DNA of 34,412 nt from Actinomycetes bacterium (GCA_021838305.1 JAKCEB010000008.1:1-34412); one strand, 5' to 3'. Positions 7,624-18,789 are shown, numbered from the stretch's first letter. Numbers and translations: made by a program. Notes: generated by a model not told the origin, from the sequence alone.

Positions 7624-8349
7624 AGCCCCGGTCATTATCACGTCTCCCGCTCGCAGCGGTATCCCCCTCTCGCACAGCGCGTCCGCAAGCCACCTCGCAG
7701 CGCTCAACGGGTGGCCGAGGCAGTCCGAACCCGCACCGGTCGAAACCACCGAACCGTCGAGAGTCATCGACATCTGCGCCTCCCGCAGATCGACATCGCT
7801 AAGCATCACCGGGCGAGTCCCGAGCACGTAAAGGCCTCCGCTCGCGTTGTCGGCGACAGTGTCAAGCAGGGTGATGTCCCAGCCTTCGATCCGGCTGTCC
7901 GCGACCTCCAGCGCCGGCAAAGCGAACGCGACCGCCCGGAGCACCTCTGCGAAGCCGTGCGGAGCCGAGTCGAGGTCACGTTCCAACACCACGGCGACCT
8001 CGGCTTCCACCCTCGGTTGGAGCAACCGCGAGAAGGGAAGTTCCGCCCCGTCTGGGTATTCCATGTCCACGAAGAGCGTCCCGAAGTCCGGCCGGTCGAC
8101 GCCGAGCTGGCGTTGCACCGCCTTGGAGGTGAGGCCGATCTTACGACCCGACACTCGCCGCCCGCCGTCGAGCTCAATCGCCGTGTTGCGCTCCTGGATC
8201 TCGTATCCGACCTCGACACCGGCATTCGAGTCGAACATGGCGCGCACCGGCGGGCAGGCCACGCCGTCAGCCGACGCCCGGCGCAGCGACAGCGCCGCCT
8301 CACCGACAGGATCGCGTGGGTATTCGGTCGCCGTGAGCTCGGTGGTCAA
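7537..8349 (-). CDS. 2-keto-4-pentenoate hydratase-like protein (FAH superfamily)
   Basis: 270 residues, normal for the MhpD/2-oxopent-4-enoate hydratase group, which hydrates 2-hydroxypenta-2,4-dienoate to 4-hydroxy-2-oxovalerate in meta-cleavage pathways; decarboxylases of the same fold are close relatives. Seen in sequence: G-R-K-I-G-L-T-S at 68-75, the metal-binding V-E-A-E-V-A at 114-119, P-A-L-E-V-A-D-S-R near 145-153, and G-x-V-I-M-T-G-A-L near the end. The start is TTG at 8349, the only reasonable start in frame, with GAGGGG about 10 bases upstream. Its 3' end overlaps the c-di-GMP gene by 87 bp, tail to tail. It is divergent from the amidohydrolase operon, and its nearness to a Rieske oxygenase cluster suggests aromatic catabolism. 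Confidence 0.82.
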   Translation of the reverse strand: MTTELTATEYPRDPVGEAALSLRRASADGVACPPVRAMFDSNAGVEVGYEIQERNTAIELDGGRRVSGRKIGLTSKAVQRQLGVDRPDFGTLFVDMEYPDGAELPFSRLLQPRVEAEVAVVLERDLDSAPHGFAEVLRAVAFALPALEVADSRIEGWDITLLDTVADNASGGLYVLGTRPVMLSDVDLREAQMSMTLDGSVVSTGAGSDCLGHPLSAARWLADALCERGIPLRAGDVIMTGALGPMVAGARGSEFAASISGLGRVSARLD

Positions 8350-8432
8350 ACTTCAGCGCCCCTCGAAGTTCGCCGCTCGTCGCTCATCGCCTTCAAGCCT
8401 ACCCGGACAGGAGCAAAGCGGGCTGCTTTGGC

Positions 8433-8438
8433 TAGGCT
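8433..8438 (+). promoter_or_regulatory. Candidate -10 hexamer TAGGCT for a leaderless amidohydrolase mRNA
   Basis: TAGGCT ends six bases before the GTG at 8445 and there is no good Shine-Dalgarno sequence. This spacing is typical of leaderless transcripts in Actinobacteria. No convincing -35 is seen. Confidence 0.3.
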
Positions 8439-8444
8439 CGCGAC

Positions 8445-9688
8445 GTGACGACATCCCACGTGCCAAGCGGAGAATCCCCGACGCCAGGCAAGCTCGGCGA
8501 GCTTGACCTGACCGCCCAGGCGCAAGCCCTGTCCGAGGAGGCGGTGGGCCTTCGCAGGCGCATGCACGCGAGACCTGAGATCGGCCTGGAGCTGCCCGAC
8601 ACGCAGACCCTCGTCGTAGAGACACTCGAAGGCTTGGGACTCAAGACTCGTTCGGGCGAAACGTGCAGCTCCGTCGAAGCCGTCATTGAGGGTGAGCGCG
8701 AAGGACGGACCGTCCTTCTTCGCGCCGACATGGATGCGCTGGAGATGCCCGAGGACACCGGCCTCGATTTTTCCTCGACACTTCCTGGACGGATGCACGC
8801 GTGCGGCCACGATGCGCACACCGCGATGCTGCTAGGGGCCGCGAAGCTTCTCACAATGCGCCGCAAGGACCTCGCCGGGCGGGTGGTACTGATGTTCCAG
8901 CCGGGAGAGGAAGGCCACGACGGGGCGAAGGCGATGATCGACGACGGCCTGCTTCGACGCTACGGCGCTTTCGACGACGCGTTCGCGATACACGTATCGT
9001 CGGTGATTCCCTCGGGGATGCTCACATGCCGGCCGGGAACGATTATGGCGTCAGCTGACGAGTTCCGGATTGTCGTTACGGGCAAAGGCGGCCACGCTTC
9101 GATGCCCCACGACGCTGTCGACCCGGTCACCGCGGCGTGTCACGTGGTGACCGCGGTGCAATCGATGGTGACCCGCCGGATTCCCGCCTTTGATCCTGCT
9201 GTTGTGACTGTCAGTACGATCCACGCAGGAACCGCCACAAACGTCATCCCCGAGAGGGTCGCACTCGGCGGGACGGTGCGCGCTGTCTCGGATCGAACCC
9301 GGGCCGTCGTACTCGAATCTCTGCGCCACGTGGTCGCTCAGACAGCGGCCGCCCATGGGTGCGAGGCGAGCTTCGACATCGAAGGTCACAGCTATCCTGT
9401 CACAGTCAATGACGCAAGCTACGCCGGCCACACTCTCGACGTCGCACGGGCTCTCGTCGGCGCCGAGCATGTCATGGAGATGCCCACACCGGTCATGGGC
9501 GCCGAGGACTGGTCCCGTGTGCTGGCCGAGGTGCGCGGGTCGATGGCGTTCCTCGGCGCCTCGCCCCCAGGCGTCAGCAACGCCGCGCCAAACCACTCGA
9601 ACCGCTTCGTTATCGACGAGGCAGCGTTGCCCGTTGGGGTGGCGATGTACACTGCGATGGCTCTGACCCCGCCGTCGCGTCCGGCCGA

Positions 9689-9692
<4 letters not shown>
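8445..9692 (+). CDS. M20D family amidohydrolase
   Basis: 415 residues, cytosolic, of the M20D group that includes hippurate hydrolase, N-acyl-amino acid amidohydrolases and auxin-conjugate hydrolases. Expected metal-site motifs are present: R-A-D-M-D-A-L at 93-99, M-H-A-C-G-H-D-A-H at 117-125 (C120, H122), Q-P-G-E-E at 152-156, a central A-H/H-V region, and a C-terminal G-A-E-D-W. A dimerisation-domain stretch (K-G-G-H-A-S-M-P) follows near 206. It hydrolyses an acyl or aroyl amide bond; the substrate is unknown. Its TGA stop overlaps the next gene's GTG by four bases (GTGA), so the two are translationally coupled. It opens a three-gene operon with two PLP enzymes. Confidence 0.88.
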
Positions 9693-11215
<1,523 letters not shown>

Positions 11216-11225
11216 GCGGTCGAGC

Positions 11226-12665
11226 GTGGAGTCGGTTCTTACCTGCTCGGGATGCGCTGCGACGGTCAGCGTCGACGATAGTAGCGATCCTTACCCTTTC
11301 CGCTGCCCGAACTTCGATGCAGGCGACCCCGATGCAGGCGACCCCGATGCAGGCGACCCCGATGCAGGCGACCCCGATGCAGGCGACCCCGATGCAGGCG
11401 ACTCCGACGCAGGCGACGTCGACCATGTCCTTGTCCCGGCGCCCGTCGACCTGTCCGACGGGTTTCCGACCGCAGGGATCGAAGGGAGGAACCCCTTCGT
11501 CGTGTTCCGTCGCCAGCTGGGCTCCTACCGGCGGGCTCGGACACTCGGCTTGAGCGACGATACTTACCTGGATATCGTCGGGCGCCTCGACGAACGCATC
11601 GCAGCGCTCGACGGTAGGCGGTTTGCAGTGACCCCGTTCTATCGAAGCGGCGCAATCTCGGACGCGCTCGGCTTCGACCCGGCCGGAGGCGTTTGGGTCA
11701 AAGACGAGACCGGTAACGTCTCGGGAAGCCACAAAGGTCGCCACCTCATGGGTGTCATGATCCACCTTCTGGTGAGCGAGACTGCCGGGTTGACAGACCC
11801 TGGGCGCCGACCGACCCTCGGTATCGCCAGTTGCGGCAACGCAGCTCTCGGCGCTGCGGTGCTAGCACGAGCCGCCGGCTGGCCACTCAAGGTGTACGTA
11901 CCGACAGATGCGGACGCGACCGTACGTGGCCGCCTTGCGGATCTCGGCGCGGATATCGTCGTGTGCGAGCGACGGCCGGACGAAACCGGCGACCCGACCC
12001 TGCGCCGCCTCCTGGACGGTATCGCTTCAGGGGTGCTGGCATTCACCTGCCAAGGGAACCTGAACGCCTTGTCGATCGAAGGCGGCAGTACGCTCAGCTT
12101 CGAGATCGTCGCTCGCCTCGTCGCCGACTCGATCACACTCGACCACCTCGTCGTGCAAGTGGGCGGAGGCGCCCTAGCGTCAAGCACGATCCGCGCCTTC
12201 GACGCCGCCGTGGAAGCGGGACTGCTTGTCTCATCCCCGAGGATCCACGCCCTGCAGCCGGAGGGCGCGGCACCGCTTGAGCGTGCCTACACAAAGCTGC
12301 GAACGCTCGCAGGCGACCGGCCTAGCCGCCGGGATCTCGAACTCCACGCCGCTCGGGCAGCGAGACAACGCTCCGCCTACATGTGGCCGTGGGAGCACCC
12401 CGCAAGCGTGGCGTCGGGAATTATCGACGACGAGACCTACGACTGGCTCGCCGTGGTCAAAGGGATCCTCAAAACGGGCGGCACTGCGATCATCGCAAGC
12501 GAAGGCGAGCTTCGAAGTGCGCATGCGGCCGCCCGCGTCGCTGGTTTTCCTGCCTCGCCGACCGGTAGCGCCGGCCTGGCGGGAGTCAGCAAGCTGGTTC
12601 ACGAGGCGACGATCCGAGCCTCCGATCGGGTGGCTGTCCTGATGACAGGAATCGAGCTGGGCTAG
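11226..12665 (+). CDS. Threonine synthase-like PLP enzyme with internal DAGDP repeat
   Basis: 479 residues. The N-terminus begins like a zinc ribbon of threonine-synthase-type proteins: C7-x2-C10, then C27-P-N. The expected second knuckle is interrupted by seven D-A-G-D-x units at residues 31-65. The catalytic domain follows, with the PLP lysine K170 in N-V-S-G-S-H-K-G-R-H, a G-I-A-S-C-G-N-A-A-L-G substrate loop near 200 and V-Q-V-G-G-G-A-L near 310. It probably acts on a hydroxy- or phospho-amino acid or a related beta-substituted one; no thrB or hom is nearby, so true threonine synthesis is unproven. The GTG start is 10 bp after the previous stop. Its TAG stop lies within the CTAG shared with the convergent flotillin gene. 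Confidence 0.8.
   Translation: MESVLTCSGCAATVSVDDSSDPYPFRCPNFDAGDPDAGDPDAGDPDAGDPDAGDPDAGDSDAGDVDHVLVPAPVDLSDGFPTAGIEGRNPFVVFRRQLGSYRRARTLGLSDDTYLDIVGRLDERIAALDGRRFAVTPFYRSGAISDALGFDPAGGVWVKDETGNVSGSHKGRHLMGVMIHLLVSETAGLTDPGRRPTLGIASCGNAALGAAVLARAAGWPLKVYVPTDADATVRGRLADLGADIVVCERRPDETGDPTLRRLLDGIASGVLAFTCQGNLNALSIEGGSTLSFEIVARLVADSITLDHLVVQVGGGALASSTIRAFDAAVEAGLLVSSPRIHALQPEGAAPLERAYTKLRTLAGDRPSRRDLELHAARAARQRSAYMWPWEHPASVASGIIDDETYDWLAVVKGILKTGGTAIIASEGELRSAHAAARVAGFPASPTGSAGLAGVSKLVHEATIRASDRVAVLMTGIELG
11316..11420. repeat. Seven-unit 15-bp tandem repeat encoding DAGD-P/S/V
   Basis: Five perfect copies of GATGCAGGCGACCCC (11316-11390) are followed by two variants (ending ACTCC, and GACGC...GACGTC). 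The unit is a multiple of three, so gain or loss of copies keeps the frame. The near-identity of the copies points to recent expansion. Confidence 0.95.
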
Positions 12666-13960
12666 CGACTATCCGGTCCTCGGGCGCGGCCGGCGCCCTC
12701 TTCGCGGCTGGCAGTGTCCTTGCGGCCGGCAGGATCTCCGTGGTCGGCAGGGCGGTCAGAGCCCGGCCTCGCAAGTGGAACCGGGTCCGGGACGGAGGGT
12801 AATGCCCCATCTGGAGGTCGGCGGGGTGGAGTCCCCTCGCTTGATCCGTTTCGCTGGCCGGGAAGCTGCGCAGCGGTCGTGGCGTCGCCTTGGGGTATGG
12901 ACCTCTTGAGGGCCTCGAACAGCGCCAGTCCCTGCGAGGCAAGTCCTGTTACGACCTCCGCCATACCGTCCGCACCATTTAGAACGGTCAAATTGGCGCT
13001 TTGCAAACTGTCCGCCGCGGCACGAAGCATCTCGGGAAGCTGGGCTATCAGCTGCTGATCCAGGGCGACACGGTCATGCGCCGCTCCCGCTTCGCCGATC
13101 CGGCTCAGTCGTTCTGCCTCGGCCTCGGCCAGCAGCTTGATACGCTGCGCCTCTGCCTGCGCGGGCCGGATCACTTCCGCGACCAGCTCGCGCTGGCGCA
13201 ACTCGGCGTTGCGTTCGGCGAGGGTCGTCTGAGCCTCGAGGACGTTCTGGGCGGCCTGTGCCTGGGCGAGGGGGCCGGCCTGGGCGGCCTGCGCCTGAGC
13301 GGAGTCGACCTCCGCCTGGAATCCAGCCCGGGCGACGGCCGTCTTGCGCTCGAACTCCGCCTGGTTGCGTCGCGATATCTGCTCGGCCTCGGCAGACGCC
13401 TGGTCCGCCTCGGCCTGGGCGACCCTGGCGGCACGCTGCACCTGCGCAACATGGGGGGCCGCTAGCGCCTTGATGTAGCCGGAGCCGAGGTCGTCGATGC
13501 TTTCGATCTGCAGCGCGTCCACGACGAGGCCTATCTTTGACATCTCGATCTTGGAGGCTTCGAGGGCTTCCTCGGCTAGACGCTGACGCTCACGGATGAT
13601 CTCCTCGACCGTCATCGAACCTATGATCGAGCGGAGGTGACCGGCGAAGATCCGCCCGGTGAGCACCCCCATCTTCTCCTCGGCAGATAGGAAACGTTGC
13701 GCCGCGTTGGCGATACCCTCCGGGTCGGCGCCGACTTTGAAAGCGATGACGGCCTTCACGTTGACGGCAATCCCCTGCTTGGTGACGCATTCTTCGGCGA
13801 CTTCCGCCTCTTGCATGGAGAGAGTCAGGTAGTTGACCTTCGAGCGCAAAGGCAGGACGAAAGCACCGTGCCCGGTCACTATCCGAAACGGTAGCGATCC
13901 GTTTCTGCCCCCGCTCACTAGCATCGCCTGGTCCGGTCGAGGAACGTGCCATCCGAACAT
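12662..13960 (-). CDS. Flotillin-like SPFH domain protein
   Basis: 432 residues from the ATG at 13960, which has AAAGGTAGGTG just upstream; the frame extends 13 codons further but the shorter start matches the family (M-F-G-W-H-V-P-R-P-D-Q-A). An SPFH/band 7 domain covers about residues 1-175. A long Ala/Glu/Gln/Arg-rich coiled coil with A-E-A-E/Q-A-Q-A repeats spans about 180-310, then a flotillin C-terminal region, then a disordered Pro/Gly/Arg/Asp tail of about 60 residues. There is no clear membrane helix, so attachment would be through a reentrant or lipid-modified N-terminus. Flotillins scaffold membrane microdomains. The partner is probably the mini-NfeD gene just upstream on the same strand. 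The stop codon is shared as CTAG with the convergent PLP gene. Confidence 0.9.
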   Translation of the reverse strand: MFGWHVPRPDQAMLVSGGRNGSLPFRIVTGHGAFVLPLRSKVNYLTLSMQEAEVAEECVTKQGIAVNVKAVIAFKVGADPEGIANAAQRFLSAEEKMGVLTGRIFAGHLRSIIGSMTVEEIIRERQRLAEEALEASKIEMSKIGLVVDALQIESIDDLGSGYIKALAAPHVAQVQRAARVAQAEADQASAEAEQISRRNQAEFERKTAVARAGFQAEVDSAQAQAAQAGPLAQAQAAQNVLEAQTTLAERNAELRQRELVAEVIRPAQAEAQRIKLLAEAEAERLSRIGEAGAAHDRVALDQQLIAQLPEMLRAAADSLQSANLTVLNGADGMAEVVTGLASQGLALFEALKRSIPQGDATTAAQLPGQRNGSSEGTPPRRPPDGALPSVPDPVPLARPGSDRPADHGDPAGRKDTASREEGAGRARGPDSR

Positions 13961-14074
13961 CGCTGCACCTACCTTTCTTCGCGGACTATAGCCCCACACG
14001 GATCCTTAACGGAGAGCTCCGCGCCAGAGAGGGATGCGAACAAAAGGTGCCAAGCAGAGGTACCAGCGAGCGCC

Positions 14075-14116
14075 AGCCGCTCGGGATCAGCCGCTCGGGA
14101 TCAGCCGCTCGGTGTC
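14075..14116. repeat. Three 14-bp direct repeats between the mini-NfeD and flotillin genes
   Basis: AGCCGCTCGGGATC occurs at 14075-14088 and 14089-14102, with a variant ending TGTC at 14103-14116. The array touches the stop codon of the mini-NfeD gene and otherwise lies in the 154-bp gap before the flotillin start. No further structure is clear in the rest of that gap (13961-14074) apart from the flotillin ribosome binding site. Confidence 0.85.
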
Positions 14117-14333
14117 AGCCGGGAAACGGCGTGACCTCGACCACCCGGCCGGGGCGCGAGTTGAGGACGAGCACCTGGCTGCCGGTCGGTATCTCCTCCT
14201 CGCTGTACGCGATGAACGATTCGCTCCCGCCTCGCATCGAGAGCAGCACCTCACCTGGGCGACCGGGCCCCGGAATCCGGAGAGTGACATGCCCGATCGA
14301 ACCGATCACGCGGTCTCGTGAGTCGCTTTCCAT
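14115..14333 (-). CDS. Short NfeD-like (OB-fold) partner of flotillin
   Basis: 72 residues, starting at ATG 14333 with AAGG five bases upstream. It has no membrane helix. The beta-rich pattern I-G-S-I-G-H-V-T-L then G-P-G-R-P-G-E-V-L-L, a polar stretch, E-I-P-T-G-S-Q-V-L-V and R-V-V-E-V-T matches the soluble OB domain at the C-terminus of NfeD proteins (G-x-x-G-x-V and G-x-x-V-x-V-x-x-x-x-G steps). NfeD and flotillin genes are habitually paired, and this one is immediately upstream of the flotillin, so it is probably its partner. The full-length NfeD membrane part is absent; such short forms are known beside actinobacterial flotillins. The assignment rests mainly on pattern and context. Confidence 0.65.
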   Translation of the reverse strand: MESDSRDRVIGSIGHVTLRIPGPGRPGEVLLSMRGGSESFIAYSEEEIPTGSQVLVLNSRPGRVVEVTPFPG

Positions 14334-14340
14334 AGCCGCC

Positions 14341-15417
14341 TTACGCTACACCCACCGGGCGCGGGACCTGTCGAAGCGCCGGTAACTCTCGCAGGTCGGC
14401 CACGATGCGCTTCGGACCGGCGACTACCAGGTACTCCAGGTTGCGTAGGTGGCTGACAGTGCCGACCTTCACTCCGCTCGGGTTGTGGATCCCGATCTGA
14501 GCGCCAACGTAACGCTTCGAGTCAAAAGCGAAAGTCTCCACATGACCGTGCGCGCAGCACATGTCGACGAGGTCTTCGAGCGCCACCCATGACTCGTTGT
14601 TGTAAGACACCGCGACTACCGTGGCGGCGACCTCGCCGATCACACGGCGTAGCGCGGCCGGCATTTGCCGTTTGAAGTTGAATACGCTCTTGGTCGCCTC
14701 GTCGCGGCTGTCGATCCGTTTGCAAGCCGCCCCATAATGCTCGGGAGCATCCCAGGCGACCAGCGTCTCCCAGATGTGGTAGTTAGTGAAATAGCGATGC
14801 TGATTGTAGGGAGGGTCGAGGTATGCGAAGTCTACTTCGGATAGGTCCGAAACGGCTACAGTAGCGTCAGCGCGCACAGCGTATCCCGGACCGCCAAGCA
14901 GTGCCGGCGCCCGGAGCTCGAGCGGTTTGTAGGAGCGCTCCGCCCAGCTCTTGACGTACGCCATCTGCAAACCAGTCGTGGAATCAACACGGTCAGCTGC
15001 GTCGATGAGACTCGTCAGTAGGATCGGCCACAGGGGGCTGCCGGCGAAGTCACGGTCCAAACTGTCTCGGATCGCGTCGATCCTCTCCCCGTTGAAAGGC
15101 TGAAAAAACCTCGATTTGACACAAAACGTGTCAGTAAAGTACCCTGGCTCGCCGCGGAGCGACCCAAGGTAGCGAAGCGCGTCCGCAAGCTCTTTGCTAT
15201 CGACGGCGTGCCCATCAGTTTGTATGTAGCATTGTGCGAACACCTCGGAATAGCGTGCTGCGTCGAGCGCTGTCACAACTGCTCCCCGGCGTTTGAACTC
15301 CTGGGCTACCCTCGTCGTTCCAGTAAAGAGATCCAATGCACTTTTTGCATTGACCGATGTAAGGATCTCGCCGAGCATCGGAACGAGCAGCCTCTTCGAA
15401 CCGAGGTACTTGATCAA
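14341..15417 (-). CDS. D12-class DNA adenine-N6 methyltransferase (orphan)
   Basis: 358 residues from a TTG at 15417 with AGGA about eight bases upstream, giving the classic start M-I-K-Y-L-G-S-K-R. The longer frame (to 15783) runs over the divergent kinase and lacks homology-like sequence. SAM-binding motif I is D29-L-F-T-G-T-T-R-V-A, and the catalytic motif IV is D201-P-P-Y in A-Y-L-D-P-P-Y-N-Q-H-R-Y. A target-recognition segment lies between them. It should methylate adenine in a specific DNA sequence. There is no restriction endonuclease beside it, so it may be a solitary regulatory methylase or a remnant of a modification system. It is followed closely downstream by the flotillin pair on the same strand. 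Confidence 0.88.
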   Translation of the reverse strand: MIKYLGSKRLLVPMLGEILTSVNAKSALDLFTGTTRVAQEFKRRGAVVTALDAARYSEVFAQCYIQTDGHAVDSKELADALRYLGSLRGEPGYFTDTFCVKSRFFQPFNGERIDAIRDSLDRDFAGSPLWPILLTSLIDAADRVDSTTGLQMAYVKSWAERSYKPLELRAPALLGGPGYAVRADATVAVSDLSEVDFAYLDPPYNQHRYFTNYHIWETLVAWDAPEHYGAACKRIDSRDEATKSVFNFKRQMPAALRRVIGEVAATVVAVSYNNESWVALEDLVDMCCAHGHVETFAFDSKRYVGAQIGIHNPSGVKVGTVSHLRNLEYLVVAGPKRIVADLRELPALRQVPRPVGVA

Positions 15418-15549
15418 GTGGGCATCCTGGGGGAGCAGCAGAGGCCCGGCGGGAGCAGGTTGGCCAACAAGTCGACGGTCACGGCACCAACTATACGTAG
15501 GGATCAGGCGGACGTCGCCCGCTCGTCGTCTCCTAGAGTGGTCGTAGCC

Positions 15550-17127
15550 ATGTCTGATTTGAAGCCAGGGGGCAGCACACATAGTCGCCGAGGCCGTCTG
15601 AGCGTCAGAAGCGCTACCGGCGACGTAATCGTCGGGCTCGACGTCGGGACGACCGGCGTCAAGGCGGTCGCCTTCGACCTCGCCAACCGTCGGCGAACTG
15701 TAGCGATTCGCGAGTACCCGCTCATACAACCGTCCCCCGGCCAGCAGGTCCAAGATCCCGCAGTGATCATTGCCGGGGCACACGCTGCACTCTGCGAGTG
15801 CCTCGCCGACGCTCGCGGCTCGTCAGTCTTGGCGATCTCGTTGAGCGCAGCGATGCACGGGCTTATTGCGCTCGACGACAGTTGTCGCCCTATCACGGCG
15901 CTGATCACGTGGGCCGACGAGCGAGCGCGCACAGAGGCAATCGAGCTTGCATCTGACCCGGCCGCGTTTGACCTCCAAGCGGTCACCGGCACCCCGGTCC
16001 ATCCGATGACGCCGCTCGTAAAGCTCGAATGGTTTCGCCGCAACGACCCCGCTACCTTCTCGGCGGCGCGCTGGTGGGTCGGACTCAAGGACTACCTGAT
16101 CTTCTGGCTGACCGGGATCCTCGCCACTGAGACCTCCTCCGCCTCTGGCACGGGACTGCTCGACGTGACCACCCGGACGTGGAGCCCCGAAGCTATGGCA
16201 GCGTGCGGGATCGACCAGCGACGACTCCCAGAGATACTTCCGACAACCGCGGTGCTGCCACTTCGAAGCGACGGCCCGCTCGCCTCCTCGCTCGGCCTTG
16301 AAGAAGGTACACCGGTCGCCGTCGGCGCCGCCGACGGACCCCTCGCCAACCTCGGCTCGGGCGCCGTTGACGTAGGAATTGCTGGAATGTCGCTAGGCAC
16401 CAGCGGCGCGATACGGGTGGCTACCGACGGTCCCCGCCCGGACCGTCTCGGAAGAGTCTTCTCCTACGCGCTCGTCGAGCCGCTGTGGGTAGCGGGCGGC
16501 GCGATCTCCAACGGCGCCGAGGTCCTGCGTTGGGCGGCACGCACCCTCTCGCCTGGCGCTCCTAACGGCGCTCCCGGCGATCCGCCCACTGACCCGACGC
16601 AAGGAGTGGCGGACGATAGCGGCGGGGTCGTCATGCTTCCGTTCCTTCTCGCGGAGCGGCCACCGATATGGAACCCGGAGCTCGCCGGCGCGTTCGTCGG
16701 GTTACGCCACCACCACACCGAAGCGCACATGCGCAGGGCCGCCATGGAAGGCGTGTGCATTCAGATGCGCCTCCTCCTCGATCGGGTCAGCGCGCATCAT
16801 CCCGTGACGTCGATACGTGCAACCGGAGGGGCGTTTCGCTCACCGCTATGGAAAAGCCTCATGGCGGCAGCGCTCGAACGGCCAATGACTGTCACCGGCG
16901 ACGAGGAAGGCACCGCCCTTGGAGCCGCGGCCGTCGGCCTGCTCGCAACGGGATACTCCGAAAGCCTGCGCGACGCTGCCGCCGCCCTCGAACGCCAGCC
17001 CGAGGAAGCCCTTCGCCCCGAGGCCGTTGACCCCTCGCTAGTCAAAGTCTTCGGCGAGCTTCGCAGCCGGACCGCTGTTCTGGTCGATGCCCTAGCCGAG
17101 AATGTGTCGACGCGCTCGGGCCCGTGA
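15550..17127 (+). CDS. gntK: FGGY-family carbohydrate kinase, gluconokinase type
   Basis: 525 residues, normal for FGGY kinases. The phosphate-binding G-L-D-V-G-T-T-G-V-K-A-V is at 29-40 and the catalytic base is D262 in G-A-A-D-G. Specific segments resemble Bacillus-type gluconate kinases: S-A-A-M-H-G-L-I-A-L-D, I-T-W-A-D-E-R, T-G-T-P-V-H-P-M-T-P-L and L-G-T-S-G-A-I-R. It would phosphorylate gluconate to 6-phosphogluconate, feeding the pentose phosphate pathway; xylulokinase or another sugar acid kinase cannot be excluded. The ATG at 15550 lies about 10 bases after TAGAGT and has only a weak ribosome binding site; the first 25 residues before the ATP loop are extra. No gluconate permease is adjacent. 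The 132-bp divergent gap to the methylase (15418-15549) shows no other clear element. Confidence 0.82.
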   Translation: MSDLKPGGSTHSRRGRLSVRSATGDVIVGLDVGTTGVKAVAFDLANRRRTVAIREYPLIQPSPGQQVQDPAVIIAGAHAALCECLADARGSSVLAISLSAAMHGLIALDDSCRPITALITWADERARTEAIELASDPAAFDLQAVTGTPVHPMTPLVKLEWFRRNDPATFSAARWWVGLKDYLIFWLTGILATETSSASGTGLLDVTTRTWSPEAMAACGIDQRRLPEILPTTAVLPLRSDGPLASSLGLEEGTPVAVGAADGPLANLGSGAVDVGIAGMSLGTSGAIRVATDGPRPDRLGRVFSYALVEPLWVAGGAISNGAEVLRWAARTLSPGAPNGAPGDPPTDPTQGVADDSGGVVMLPFLLAERPPIWNPELAGAFVGLRHHHTEAHMRRAAMEGVCIQMRLLLDRVSAHHPVTSIRATGGAFRSPLWKSLMAAALERPMTVTGDEEGTALGAAAVGLLATGYSESLRDAAAALERQPEEALRPEAVDPSLVKVFGELRSRTAVLVDALAENVSTRSGP

Positions 17128-17176
17128 GGCCGCCGTCTCGCCCGCCGAGCCGCTCCGCCGCCCGTCACATCAAGGA

Positions 17177-17219
17177 CTGTGCGTGAAATTGTACATTTTC
17201 CGTGTAATTACACGCACAG
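17177..17219. promoter_or_regulatory. Inverted repeat / twin operator-like site upstream of argG
   Basis: In a 179-bp gap, CTGTGCGTGAAATT (17177-17190) pairs with AATTACACGCACAG (17206-17219) with one mismatch. Within the right half, CGTGTAATTACACG (17201-17214) is itself a perfect 14-bp palindrome, and CGTGAAATTGTACA (17182-17195) is an imperfect copy 19 bp upstream. The site is AT-rich in a GC-rich region and ends 88 bp before the argG ATG. It looks like a dimeric-regulator operator, possibly arginine-linked, but I cannot assign the regulator. No T-run suggests it is not a terminator. Confidence 0.5.
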
Positions 17220-17292
17220 ACGCCGCCGAACCATAGCGAACCATAGCCCCCACCGCTACAGCGGACCCGGGACTGCCCTCACCGCACCCCAG

Positions 17293-17298
17293 TAGTGT
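17293..17298 (+). promoter_or_regulatory. Candidate -10 hexamer TAGTGT for argG
   Basis: TAGTGT ends eight bases before the argG ATG, and no strong Shine-Dalgarno sequence is present, consistent with a leaderless or near-leaderless transcript. It lies about 75 bp after the inverted repeat. Confidence 0.35.
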
Positions 17299-17300
17299 GA

Positions 17301-18725
<1,425 letters not shown>

Positions 18726-18750
18726 CTCGCACCAGCACCAACCAGCCACA

Positions 18751-18773
18751 CGCGACCAAGGGCTCAAGTCGCG
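18751..18773 (+). terminator. Possible weak terminator hairpin after argG
   Basis: CGCGAC (18751-18756) and GTCGCG (18768-18773) can form a 6-bp stem with an 11-nt loop, 26 bp after the argG stop. There is no T-run, so intrinsic termination is doubtful. Confidence 0.25.
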
Positions 18774-18789
18774 GGCTTGCGTCGACGAA

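Noticed and set aside
7711-8448. 245-codon plus-strand frame opposite the hydratase
   Set aside because: No motif and it overlaps the well-supported hydratase; shadow of high GC content.
14075-14116. Three 14-bp repeats as a CRISPR array
   Set aside because: No spacers; units are directly adjacent.
15208-15549. N-terminal extension of the FGGY kinase
   Set aside because: It overlaps the divergent methylase gene; kinase homology begins after 15550.
15418-15783. N-terminal extension of the methylase
   Set aside because: It overlaps the kinase, and family proteins start with M-I-K-Y-L-G-S-K at 15417.
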